DNA from: an uncultured Rubrobacteraceae bacterium
GTDB lineage: Bacteria; Actinomycetota; Rubrobacteria; Rubrobacterales; Rubrobacteraceae
Reading direction: 5' to 3'
NCBI GenBank assembly: GCA_902806105.1
Contig: CADCVI010000181.1
Coordinates: 1-25,084 of the forward strand
DNA length: 25,084 bases
Position numbers and translations under genes: made by a program. Of the stretch, positions 14,286-21,003 are shown one piece after another (the first letter of the stretch is position 1; each line of letters begins with the position of its first letter). The notes under the pieces are model-generated. The model had not been told where the DNA came from and ran no database searches. It saw only the letters and a program-made list of their open reading frames with translations.

Positions 14286-14869
14286 CCGCGGTCTCGCTCC
14301 AGCAGGAGCATCATGATGATGCTCGCGAGGAGCAGGCCCTCCTCCGCCTCCGAGAAGTCCCCGGTCTTCTCCAGGTGGAACCGGCTCTCCAGCAGGGCGC
14401 GCTGCTTCCGCAGACGCAGCACCGTCTCTCCCCGCAGATCTATGCCGTACGCGGGGTTGAAGAAGAGGCCGTCCAGGGCGCCCGCGAACGGGATGGCCTG
14501 CACCAGGCCGTCGGCCACCTTGATCCAGGGGTTCTCCTCCCGGATGCCGCCGATCTCGTTCTTCCCCGCGTCCACGATGGCGTAGGCGCTCCTCCAGAGC
14601 GACCTCACGCCCTGACGCCTGACGCTTCCGAGGAGCCGCCCGTCCGGAGCGGTCACGGCGTAGCTCGCGCCGAAGTCCACGATCCTGTCGGCCTTCAGGC
14701 GAAACAGGGTCTCGTTCTGCCCCTCGTCCCGGTAGACCGTGACGTCTTCCCTGAGCCTGAATTTCTTTTTGCGGACGTATCCAACCTGCCTCCCCGAAGC
14801 ATCAACCACCCCGACCCGCGTACCGATCGTGAGGATCTTGAAGCTGAGGTCCAGCGGATAATCTAGCAT
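14282..14869 (-). CDS. LURP-one-like (LOR/Tubby-fold) protein
   Basis: A 195-residue cytoplasmic protein resembling the LURP-one-related/phospholipid scramblase fold. Repeated beta strands carry the family pattern: LSFKILTIGTRVGVVDASGRQVG, FRLREDVTVYRDE, LFRLKADRIVDFGASYAVTA, GRLLGSVRR and NPWIKVADGL. The ATG at 14869 has GGGAGGAG a few bases upstream. No signal peptide is seen; the C-terminus has a short hydrophobic stretch (LLLASIIMMLLLE). The biochemical role in bacteria is unknown. Its last four bases (CTAG) overlap those of the convergent ICMT-like gene. A TAGAAT -10 (minus strand 14897-14902) would drive it. Confidence 0.82.
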   Translation of the reverse strand: MLDYPLDLSFKILTIGTRVGVVDASGRQVGYVRKKKFRLREDVTVYRDEGQNETLFRLKADRIVDFGASYAVTAPDGRLLGSVRRQGVRSLWRSAYAIVDAGKNEIGGIREENPWIKVADGLVQAIPFAGALDGLFFNPAYGIDLRGETVLRLRKQRALLESRFHLEKTGDFSEAEEGLLLASIIMMLLLERDRG

Positions 14870-14896
14870 GCGGCTCCTCCCCTGAGGTTCTGCCCA

Positions 14897-14902
14897 ATTC
14901 TA
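14897..14902 (-). promoter_or_regulatory. Candidate -10 for the LURP-one-like gene
   Basis: The minus strand reads CCGCTAGAATTGG, giving TAGAAT with a leader of about 20 bases that includes the ribosome site. It again contains GCTAG. There is no clear -35. Confidence 0.4.
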
Positions 14903-14914
14903 GCGGTTGCCCCA

Positions 14915-14959
14915 AACCCCCGCGGGGCCCGGTCTCGTCGAACCGGGCCCCGCGGGGTT
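14915..14959 (-). terminator. Very strong hairpin, likely terminator of the DUF4870 gene
   Basis: Arms of 19 and 18 bases (14915-14933 and 14942-14959, beginning AACCCC and ending GGGGTT) pair fully apart from one bulged C, around an 8-base loop. It starts 12 bases past the DUF4870 stop codon on the minus strand and lies before the LURP-one-like promoter. The following U-tract is only three bases. Confidence 0.65.
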
Positions 14960-14971
14960 CCTGATTCTCCC

Positions 14972-15406
14972 CTAGCGGGAGATCAGGTCGGCGATCACGG
15001 GATAACGGTACTCGCCGTACTTGTTTACCTTGTAGGCGGCGTAGGCCGCGTGGACGAAGGGGACGATCGTGAGGAGGGCCATCGGGGGGATAAGCAGGAA
15101 GCCGATCAGGACGAGCGTCAACAGGCCCGTGATCGTCCACCCCGCCCCGAGGATCACGACCCAGGCAACCTGGTACCAGACGGACTGCAACGCCTGGAAC
15201 GCGACCTTCTCCGAACGGTCCCTGTAGTAGATCCAGACCACCAGTGCCACGACGGGCCCGAGAAGCCCCGTGAAGAGGTTGGCGAAGATGCTGAGGTGCG
15301 CCAGTGCGGACCACGTCCTCTCCTCCCCCTCGCCCATCGCCGATCGCCCGACGACACCAACGGTTGCCTCCTTCGGGATCCCGTAGTTCTGCTTCTCTGC
15401 CTCCAT
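14972..15406 (-). CDS. DUF4870 (Tic20-like) membrane protein
   Basis: A 144-residue protein with about three to four membrane helices. The ATG at 15406 has AAGGAG about ten bases upstream. The N-terminal 30 residues are soluble, then EERTWSALAHLSIFANLFTGLLGPVVALVVWIYYRDRSEKVAFQALQSVWYQV gives the family core (ALAHLS, LGPLV-like, AFQALQSVWYQV). Two more hydrophobic segments and AAYKVNKYGEYRYPVIADLI end it. The family is widespread and uncharacterised. It is transcribed alone and divergently from lspA. Confidence 0.9.
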   Translation of the reverse strand: MEAEKQNYGIPKEATVGVVGRSAMGEGEERTWSALAHLSIFANLFTGLLGPVVALVVWIYYRDRSEKVAFQALQSVWYQVAWVVILGAGWTITGLLTLVLIGFLLIPPMALLTIVPFVHAAYAAYKVNKYGEYRYPVIADLISR

Positions 15407-15537
15407 GACCCTTACTCCTTTACCCTGGACAACAGCTTACGGTGAAACTGTATTCCGGAGCCCGGACGCGGGCATCGGTCCGGAGGAGGAAAGCACGTGG
15501 GTCCCCGGGACCATACCGGGGCGGAGCCGACGGGGCC

Positions 15538-15548
15538 TGTGCTAGGAT
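15538..15548 (+). promoter_or_regulatory. Candidate extended -10 upstream of lspA
   Basis: TGTGCTAGGAT, with TGn before TAGGAT, differs by one base from the 11-mer upstream of the DUF3105 gene. It would give a leader of about 57 bases to the GTG at 15612. A matching -35 is absent, as expected for extended -10 promoters. Confidence 0.42.
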
Positions 15549-15611
15549 CAGCGCGGTCGTGAACTCACCGCATGCACACACCGATAAGCCGTCCCCGGCT
15601 CCTTACCTCTC

Positions 15612-16127
15612 GTGAGCCGCCGGGTCGCGTTGCTCGGCGCTCTGGGCCTCGCCGTCGCGGTCTTCGTCGTGGACCAGGTCTTGAAAAGGCTGGTGGAGGG
15701 TTCGATGCGCGTCGGGCAGAGCATGCCCCTGGTGGAGGGCATCCTCGACCTCACTTACATCAAGAACTCGGGCGGCGCCTTCGGCATCCTGGGCGGCCAG
15801 GAGGGCATCCTGCTGCTCGGGAGCGCCGTCGCCGTCGCGTTCGTCCTGTGGATGCTGCTGGCCGGCGAGCCTTCAAGGTCGACGACGGGCGGGTGCGGCC
15901 TGATCCTGGGCGGCGCGGCGGGCAACCTCATAGATCGCCTGACGGCGGGCGAGGTCACCGACTACCTGGACCTCGATTTCTGGCCCCTGAGGCAGTGGGC
16001 CATCTTCAACGCCGCCGACGTGGCGATCGTGCTGGGCGTCGGTTTTCTGCTCCTGTCCGCCCTGCGCCCCGAAGGCAACGCCAGCTCCTCCAAGGACCCG
16101 GCACCGGACCCGAAGGGCGGGAAGTAG
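15612..16127 (+). CDS. lspA: Lipoprotein signal peptidase II
   Basis: A 171-residue inner-membrane aspartyl protease that cleaves the signal peptide from lipidated prolipoproteins. Family landmarks are in order: VDQVLK near the N-terminus, IKNSGGAFGIL, the catalytic GNLIDRL (Asp) and FNAADVAIV (second catalytic Asp), with four membrane helices. The Asp-rich YLDLDF lies between them. The start is the GTG at 15612, the only in-frame start after the TAA at 15585; no good ribosome site precedes it. The C-terminal tail (about 20 residues, Ser/Pro/Lys rich) is cytoplasmic. Substrates in this window are the HtrA-like lipoprotein and the small Tat lipoprotein. It is usually next to a pseudouridine synthase gene, which is missing here. 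Confidence 0.95.
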   Translation: MSRRVALLGALGLAVAVFVVDQVLKRLVEGSMRVGQSMPLVEGILDLTYIKNSGGAFGILGGQEGILLLGSAVAVAFVLWMLLAGEPSRSTTGGCGLILGGAAGNLIDRLTAGEVTDYLDLDFWPLRQWAIFNAADVAIVLGVGFLLLSALRPEGNASSSKDPAPDPKGGK

Positions 16128-16197
16128 GTCGGGCGAGTCGAAGCAAGGGCCGGATCCCGCCCCGTGCGGTAGCTAGGGGTTCCGGGAGCCGTACTCC

Positions 16198-16237
16198 GGG
16201 CGAAGGGGGCTAGACCGATCGGCATCCCCCTTCGCCC
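16198..16237. terminator. Hairpin between convergent lspA and EthD-like genes
   Basis: A perfect 12-bp inverted repeat (GGGCGAAGGGGG, 16198-16209, and its complement 16226-16237) encloses a 16-base loop that itself contains the palindrome CCGATCGG. On the plus strand a T4 tract follows eight bases later. Its position suits a terminator serving both genes. Confidence 0.6.
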
Positions 16238-16249
16238 TCCCGCTGTTTT

Positions 16250-16552
16250 CTAGCCCTCCACCTCGGAGACGAAGACCGTGGCGCCGCCGTTGGCGAAGTT
16301 GGGGATATCGTCGGTGGCGGCCTTGCCCTCTGGGGACGAGAGGCTCTCCTGCATCACCGATGCGCTCTCGAACCAGAGCTCGGCGATGCGCTGGTAGGGC
16401 GGGTTCCCCCCGTCGGGTGCCGCGACCCTGCCGGACTCGAACCGCTGCACGTTCGGAATCTTTGCGGCAAGCGGCATGTGGCTGTTGGCGTAGTATTCCT
16501 CGAAAGCCTCCGGATCCCCTGGAAGCCCGTAGAGCACCGTGAGTTTGACCAT
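16250..16552 (-). CDS. EthD-family small protein
   Basis: A 100-residue protein of the dimeric alpha+beta barrel type. The ATG at 16552 is preceded by AAAGGAG; longer upstream reading has no support. EthD landmarks are VLYGLPGDPEAFEEYY, SHMPLAAKIPNVQRFE (His-Met-Pro) and AELWFESASVMQESLSSPEG. EthD was first described with an ether-degrading P450 system, but most homologues are of unknown role and some act as small-molecule isomerases or degradative enzymes. There is no P450 nearby. It lies 71 bases downstream of the carbonic anhydrase gene on the same strand. Confidence 0.88.
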   Translation of the reverse strand: MVKLTVLYGLPGDPEAFEEYYANSHMPLAAKIPNVQRFESGRVAAPDGGNPPYQRIAELWFESASVMQESLSSPEGKAATDDIPNFANGGATVFVSEVEG

Positions 16553-16623
16553 TCCTTGCTCCTTTCCCGGGCGGGGACCCACGTCGACGGTGGCCTCCCC
16601 GCTATCTTGACGGTCGAGCGCGC

Positions 16624-17124
16624 CTAACCCGCGGCGACCTCGCGCAGCTCGCCGGTCTCGACGTCGTAGATCGCGCCGTAGACGGTTATGTCGTCGGGGA
16701 TAAGCTCCGACGATCGGACCTTCTCGATGTCTTCGCGCACGCCCTCTTCCAGGCCCGAGAAGGGGAGGAAGTCGTACCCGGAAGCATCCACGCCGAGATC
16801 CTCCTTGATCTTCGCGGCGAGGTCCTCGTTTTGGAAGGTGAGCATGCCGCAATCCGTGTGGTGGATTATGACTATCTCATCGGTCCCGAGGAGGCGCTCG
16901 GAGATGACCAGCGAGCGGATGGCGTCGTCTGAAACCCGCCCGCCGGCGTTTCGGATTACGTGCGCGTCCCCGAGCTCCAGGCCGAGGAACTTCTCCGGGT
17001 GGAGCCTCGCGTCCATGCACGTCACCACCGCGACCCCGCGCGCCGGCGGTACCGGGAGGTCTCCACCACCGAACTCGGCGGCGTACTGCTCGTTCGCCTG
17101 CTTGAACTCGTCGAACCTAGTCAA
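16624..17124 (-). CDS. Beta-class carbonic anhydrase
   Basis: A 166-residue zinc enzyme interconverting CO2 and bicarbonate. The zinc ligands Cys36, His89 and Cys92 are visible in VVTCMDARLHPEK and IIHHTDCGM, and the catalytic pair Asp38/Arg40 is present. The start chosen is TTG 17124, because GGGAGG lies seven bases upstream and the protein then begins LTRFDEFKQANEQYAAEF as relatives do. An in-frame ATG at 17163 would add 13 residues that include the ribosome-site region, so it is less likely. Length fits the small type common in actinobacteria. It is cytoplasmic, with no signal peptide. Confidence 0.93.
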   Translation of the reverse strand: MTRFDEFKQANEQYAAEFGGGDLPVPPARGVAVVTCMDARLHPEKFLGLELGDAHVIRNAGGRVSDDAIRSLVISERLLGTDEIVIIHHTDCGMLTFQNEDLAAKIKEDLGVDASGYDFLPFSGLEEGVREDIEKVRSSELIPDDITVYGAIYDVETGELREVAAG

Positions 17125-17193
17125 AGATGGCCCTCCCGTATCCTGGTTGCGCAACGGGGACATCCTACAGCAACCACGTGGCCCGGACGGTCC

Positions 17194-17631
17194 CTAGCGG
17201 ACCCTCTGGCGCCTGGAGTTCCAGCGAGACCGGTTGAACAGACGGTCGAGGTAATGGTCGGCGACGTAGGCCCCGGCAGCGCCCCCGATGACGCCCAGTA
17301 CGATGTCGAAGATCGTGTCCGGTATGGCGTGGTCTATGCTCGCCTCGGGGAAGAAAAAGTCCAGCAGGATCTCGACGACCTCCCAGGCGGTCGCGCCGAC
17401 GAGCCCGATCACGATCCCCGTGACGACCGCGTGGCGCGGGGTGTCGAAGAACTCGTCGTCTCCGCCGAAGCGGTAGATGATCTCGGCCGTGATGGCGACG
17501 AGGATGAACGGCGTCACGACGTGCGCTATCTCGTCGTAGAGCGGCACGGGCTCGAAGATGTCCCAGATGAAGCCCGCCCCGTTGAGGACGATGCAGAACA
17601 GGATCAGGCCGATAATCCATTTGCGTGGCAC
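17194..17631 (-). CDS. YjdF/DUF2238-like membrane protein
   Basis: A 145-residue protein starting at GTG 17631, with about four membrane helices. Conserved polar residues lie inside helices: YDEIAHVVTPF, ATAWEVVEILLDFFF and DTIFDIVLGVIGGAAGAYVAD. That pattern matches YjdF-type proteins. The C-terminus is basic (FNRSRWNSRRQRVR), probably cytoplasmic. The function of the family is not known. No clear ribosome site precedes the GTG, so the start is less certain than the gene. It is separated by 69 bases from the carbonic anhydrase gene downstream. Confidence 0.85.
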   Translation of the reverse strand: MPRKWIIGLILFCIVLNGAGFIWDIFEPVPLYDEIAHVVTPFILVAITAEIIYRFGGDDEFFDTPRHAVVTGIVIGLVGATAWEVVEILLDFFFPEASIDHAIPDTIFDIVLGVIGGAAGAYVADHYLDRLFNRSRWNSRRQRVR

Positions 17632-17748
17632 GCGTAAACTCTTTTCTCGTCGGCACGGAGCTCTGCTCGCCCACGAGCCCCGACGTTAGGCTACCCTTCG
17701 AGGGGGAAGCATACACCGACCACGCACCAGGGAAATCGGAGGGAGCGC

Positions 17749-17958
17749 ATGACCAGCGGCTACATACCGGCCTCGGGAGAACCGGACCCGGACGACATCC
17801 TGAGAGCCTTGAGGGAGGCCCTGCGCCAGAACCCCTCGCTCGCGGAACGCTCGCCGGAGGACGTGTCCCGGGAGCTCGCGGCGAACGGTCACCTGCCGCG
17901 GGAGCCCTCCCCCACCCTTGTCGCCGAGATGCTCGGAGTGGTGGAACGCGAGGGCTAG
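17749..17958 (+). CDS. Small acidic protein, function unknown
   Basis: A 69-residue protein, ATG at 17749 with GGAGGG five bases upstream. It is hydrophilic, with helices DPDDILRALREALRQN, ERSPEDVSRELAANGH and PTLVAEMLGVVEREG. There is no cysteine, signal peptide or membrane segment. I recognise no family. A TAGGCT at 17687-17692 might be its -10. The strong ribosome site and coding-type third-position GC support it, but the length is short. Confidence 0.65.
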   Translation: MTSGYIPASGEPDPDDILRALREALRQNPSLAERSPEDVSRELAANGHLPREPSPTLVAEMLGVVEREG

Positions 17959-18040
17959 AGCGTGCCCCACGGACGCGATTCGGGTTTGACGACCACCGGC
18001 GGGCGGTAATGGAAGGTCAAAGACCGCAGAGGAGGAGACG

Positions 18041-18220
18041 ATGAGCGAGGAGAACAGGGAGCGCGAACCGATGAACCCGGGCGACGAGGTCCCCCCGGGC
18101 TCGCCCCACTCCGGCGAGGATCTCTGCCCGGGGTGCAGCGGCAGCGGCAAGAAGGATGGCGGGGAGTGCCCGGACTGCGGCGGCACCGGCAAAGTTACGA
18201 ATCCGTTGGGAGGGGCGTAG
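18041..18220 (+). CDS. DnaJ-type zinc-ribbon mini-protein
   Basis: A 59-residue ORF, ATG at 18041 to TAG at 18218-18220, with GAGGAGGAG just upstream. The first 28 residues are acidic and Pro-rich. Then come two CxxCxGxG modules, CPGCSGSG (Cys29, Cys32) and CPDCGGTG (Cys43, Cys46), forming one four-Cys zinc site like half of the DnaJ zinc-finger domain. No J-domain is present. Similar stand-alone zinc ribbons occur in actinobacteria and are often misannotated as DnaJ. The role is unknown; binding to unfolded protein, thiol chemistry or zinc storage are possibilities. It follows the 69-residue gene by 82 bases. Confidence 0.8.
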   Translation: MSEENREREPMNPGDEVPPGSPHSGEDLCPGCSGSGKKDGGECPDCGGTGKVTNPLGGA

Positions 18221-18236
18221 GAGTAAGCTACTCGTG

Positions 18237-18827
18237 TTACGCAACCTCGTGATGGAGGCGGCAGCGGGCCTCGTAGTTCTCGGCGGCTCCGACGAGGATG
18301 GTTGGGGCCGAGGCGGGGGCGGGCTTACCGTCTATGAGGCGCTGGGTCCGTGAGGCATCCCTGCCGCAGACGGCACAGATGGCTCTGAGCTTTACTACCT
18401 CGTCGGCGACGGCCAGCAGGTCGGCCATGGGGCCGAAGGGTTCTGCTCTGAAATCCTGATCCAGGCCCGACGCGACGACCTCGTACCCGGAGTCGGCGAG
18501 ACCCTGCAAGACCTCCAGGATGCCCGCGTCGAAAAACTGCGTCTCCTCGACGGCCACCAGGTCCGTCCCGGACTCGACGGCTGAGAGAAGCTCGGCGCTG
18601 GAGGAGACGGCAACGGCGGAGGTGCTGGGGCCCGCGTGCGAGCGTATCTCCTCGGGCTCCGAACGGGTCTCCAGGGCGTGCTTGAAGACCTGCACGCGTT
18701 TTCGCGCGTACAGGGCGCGCCTGACGCGCCGGATCAAATCCTCGGTCTTCCCCGAGAACATGGAGCCCACTATCGCGGTCAGCGAGCCGATGCGCCGGGG
18801 GGATGATTGTGCATCTCTTGAAGCCAT
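18237..18827 (-). CDS. tdk: Thymidine kinase, type II
   Basis: A 196-residue enzyme that phosphorylates thymidine to dTMP with ATP in the salvage pathway. The Walker A loop is GSMFSGKT (about residues 21-28), the Walker B and catalytic Glu segment is LVAVEETQFFD, and the lasso and thymidine region follows GLDQDFRAEPFG. The zinc site uses CAVCG and the final ARCRLHH. The ATG at 18827 has no ribosome site, but a perfect minus-strand TATAAT lies nine bases upstream, so the message is probably leaderless or nearly so. It is convergent with the zinc-ribbon gene (16 bases apart) and divergent from the PRC-barrel gene. Confidence 0.95.
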   Translation of the reverse strand: MASRDAQSSPRRIGSLTAIVGSMFSGKTEDLIRRVRRALYARKRVQVFKHALETRSEPEEIRSHAGPSTSAVAVSSSAELLSAVESGTDLVAVEETQFFDAGILEVLQGLADSGYEVVASGLDQDFRAEPFGPMADLLAVADEVVKLRAICAVCGRDASRTQRLIDGKPAPASAPTILVGAAENYEARCRLHHEVA

Positions 18828-18836
18828 GGCGCGCCG

Positions 18837-18842
18837 ATTATA
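18837..18842 (-). promoter_or_regulatory. -10 element of tdk, predicting a leaderless transcript
   Basis: A perfect TATAAT on the minus strand ends nine bases before the tdk ATG. Transcription should begin within about three bases of the start codon. There is no ribosome site between them. The -35 is unclear (GTTTCA at 16-base spacing is the nearest). The rest of the 253-base gap to 19081 shows no gene. Confidence 0.55.
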
Positions 18843-19080
18843 CCGGTCGCACCGGGGGTGAAACCGCTACGCCCCCTCCCCCTCGTCGTTCTCCACGCCC
18901 CGACGAGGATGCTACCGCCGGGGCGCCCCTGCCCTCGCCTCCGGAGAGCTTCGAACCCGGCCCTCCGGCGGTTCACCCGGTCGGGGGTTGGCTTCGCGCC
19001 GGAGTCCGGGGTCTCAAGGCGCCCGGGAGCGGGTAGAAGGTAGGGTGAGGAAGACGGCGAGAGCGAAGGAGCGAGAGAGT

Positions 19081-19752
19081 ATGGATCCCCTGGACCCGTT
19101 TGCAGGACTCAAGAAGGCGAAGAAAGAATATAACGTCTACGATTCGCACTACGAGAAGATCGGCAAGGTCGACGACCTGCTCGTGGACGAGAACGACCGG
19201 GTGGTGTACATCGGCGTGAAGATGGGCTTCTTCGGGAGAAACTCGACGATAGTGCCCACCGAGATCATCCGGGTCAACGACCGGCGCGAGCTTATAGAGA
19301 TCTCGGAACCCGCCGAGTCCATAAAGCACGCCCCCCACTTCGGCCACGGCGAGGAGCTCAACCCCGAGCTTGAGAACCACGTCCGAAGCTACTACGGCCT
19401 GGAAGGGCTCAAGCCCACCCCCGAACACGACCCGCAAGGCCACAACGTCCCCGGGACCGACCGCCTCGGCCCGGACCCCCGCGTGGACATCGTCCCTGGC
19501 GAGAGGACCTCGGCGCAGGAGAGGGACCTCACGGAGAGGCCAGCCACACCGTCCCGACACCCGGTGGACATCCCGCTGGACGACGTGCCCGAGTACGAGA
19601 CGCCCGGGCGGGAGGCGTCCGAGCACGAGACGGCCGAACGGCCGACCGCGCGGCGTCTCCCCAGTTCGACCGAGCCGTCGAGCAGGGAGCCCGATGGCCG
19701 CTGGGAGACGGAGGACGCGGGCGCCGTCAGGGTCCACCGCCTGAGGAGGTAG
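19081..19752 (+). CDS. PRC-barrel domain protein with long disordered tail
   Basis: A 223-residue protein. The ATG at 19081 has AAGGAG nine bases upstream; an earlier in-frame start at 18988 lacks one. Residues about 17-80 form a PRC-barrel: YNVYDSHYEKIGKVDDLLVDENDRVVYIGVK, then an IVPTEIIRVNDRRELIEI strand pair. PRC-barrels occur in ribosome maturation factor RimM, photosynthetic reaction-centre H subunits and many stress-related actinobacterial proteins. From about residue 115 the chain is hydrophilic, rich in Pro, Glu, Arg and Thr, and predicted disordered. No signal peptide is present. It probably belongs to the stress-type group. There is no link in sequence to photosynthesis despite the BchNB-like genes at the window start. 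Confidence 0.88.
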   Translation: MDPLDPFAGLKKAKKEYNVYDSHYEKIGKVDDLLVDENDRVVYIGVKMGFFGRNSTIVPTEIIRVNDRRELIEISEPAESIKHAPHFGHGEELNPELENHVRSYYGLEGLKPTPEHDPQGHNVPGTDRLGPDPRVDIVPGERTSAQERDLTERPATPSRHPVDIPLDDVPEYETPGREASEHETAERPTARRLPSSTEPSSREPDGRWETEDAGAVRVHRLRR

Positions 19753-19757
19753 AGAGA

Positions 19758-19784
19758 GGAGGGGGCTCGCGAAGAGCCCCCTCC
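19758..19784. terminator. Bidirectional terminator between PRC-barrel and thiolase genes
   Basis: A perfect 11-bp stem (GGAGGGGGCTC, 19758-19768, with its complement 19774-19784) closes a 5-base loop. It sits between two convergent genes, five bases after the PRC stop and seven bases from the thiolase stop. No T-tract follows on either strand. Confidence 0.68.
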
Positions 19785-19791
19785 CGGGCTA

Positions 19792-20973
19792 TCAGACGGC
19801 CTCGACCACCATCGCGATCCCCTGGCCGCCCCCGATGCAAAGCGAGGCCAGGCCGTACCTCTCGTTGCGGCGCTTGAGCTCGTAGAGGAGGGTGAGTAGG
19901 ACGCGTGTGCCGCTCGCGCCGATGGGGTGACCGTAGGCGACGGCGCCGCCGTTCACGTTGACCTTCTCCCGGTCGAGGCCGAGCTCCTCCTCGCAGGCCA
20001 GGTACTGGGCGGCGAAGGCCTCGTTTATCTCGATCAGGGCGAGGTCGTCGACCGTCAGGCCCGCCCGTTTCAGAGCCAGGCGCGAGGCCGGGACCGGGCC
20101 TATCCCCATCACGTTCGGGTCGACGCCCGCGATGCCCCAGCCGAGGATGCGACCCATCGGGGTGAGGCCCTCGTCGCTCACCGCCGACTCGGTGGCAAGG
20201 ACCACGGCGGCGGCGCCGTCGTTGATCCCCGACGAGTTTCCGGCGGTCACGGTGCCGCCGTCCCGCTTGAACGCCGGCCTCAGCCCGGAGAGGCCCTCCT
20301 GCGTCGCCCCCTCGCGGATGTGCTCGTCCCTCTTCACCTCGACCGTACCCTTGCGCGTCTTGACCTCGACCGGCACGATCTCGTCCTCCAGCCGGCCGCT
20401 CTCGGTGGCCTGCGCCGCGCGCCCGTGGCTCCGGGCGGCGAAGGCGTCCTGATCCTCGCGCGTTATGCCGTAGCGCTCCGCGAGGTTCTCAGCCGTGACG
20501 CCCATCCCGCAGCCCGCCCGGTTGTCCGTGAGCGCCTCGCTCAGGGTATCCACGAGGGTATCCGGGCCCATGCGGACGCCGAAGCGGGCCTTGCGAAGGA
20601 CGTAGGGCGATTGGCTCATGCTCTCGGCGCCGCCGGCGAGCGCTACCCTGGATTCGTCGAGCTTCATAGCCTGGGCGCAGGAGACGACCGCCTGGAGGCC
20701 CGAGCCGCAGAGGCGGTTCAGGGTCAGGGCCGGGGCCTCTATGGGGACGCCCGCGTCGAGGGCGACGTGGCGGGCCAGGTACGGGGCGCCCTCGTGGCTC
20801 TGGATCACGTTCCCCATAACCACGTTGTCTACCTTGGAAGGATCGACGCCGGAGCGCTCCAGCGCACCCTTCGCCGCCGCGACCCCGAGGCCGTGGGACG
20901 AGACGTCCTTGAGGCCGCCGCCGAACGAGCCGAAGGCCGTCCGGGCACCGTCGATGATGTACACGTCGGTCAT
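19792..20973 (-). CDS. Acetyl-CoA acyltransferase (thiolase)
   Basis: A 393-residue thiolase, the normal length, catalysing cleavage of 3-ketoacyl-CoA or condensation of acetyl-CoA. The nucleophile Cys89 is in NRLCGSGLQAV. The other catalytic groups are His in AYGHPIGASG and the second Cys in LCIGGGQG; INEAFAAQ is also present. The ATG at 20973 is preceded by GGAGAG. It is the last gene of the lipid-catabolism cluster and lies 30 bases after the SDR gene, ending at a strong bidirectional hairpin. Whether it favours degradation or acetoacetyl-CoA synthesis cannot be told from sequence; the neighbours favour degradation. Confidence 0.95.
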   Translation of the reverse strand: MTDVYIIDGARTAFGSFGGGLKDVSSHGLGVAAAKGALERSGVDPSKVDNVVMGNVIQSHEGAPYLARHVALDAGVPIEAPALTLNRLCGSGLQAVVSCAQAMKLDESRVALAGGAESMSQSPYVLRKARFGVRMGPDTLVDTLSEALTDNRAGCGMGVTAENLAERYGITREDQDAFAARSHGRAAQATESGRLEDEIVPVEVKTRKGTVEVKRDEHIREGATQEGLSGLRPAFKRDGGTVTAGNSSGINDGAAAVVLATESAVSDEGLTPMGRILGWGIAGVDPNVMGIGPVPASRLALKRAGLTVDDLALIEINEAFAAQYLACEEELGLDREKVNVNGGAVAYGHPIGASGTRVLLTLLYELKRRNERYGLASLCIGGGQGIAMVVEAV

Positions 20974-21003
20974 GTTCTCTCCTATCTCTCCGGGGAAGAT
21001 CCC

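Noticed and set aside
18839..18850. TATACCGGTCGC, repeated exactly at 25029-25040
   Set aside because: One copy overlaps the tdk -10 and the other lies inside the partial coding sequence at the window end, with no shared flanks. A single 12-base match in 25 kb is not convincing as a functional repeat.
19081..19752. Link between the PRC-barrel protein and photosynthesis because of the BchNB-like genes
   Set aside because: The PRC-barrel also occurs in reaction-centre H subunits, but this protein lacks the membrane helix of subunit H and lies 17 kb away among unrelated genes.
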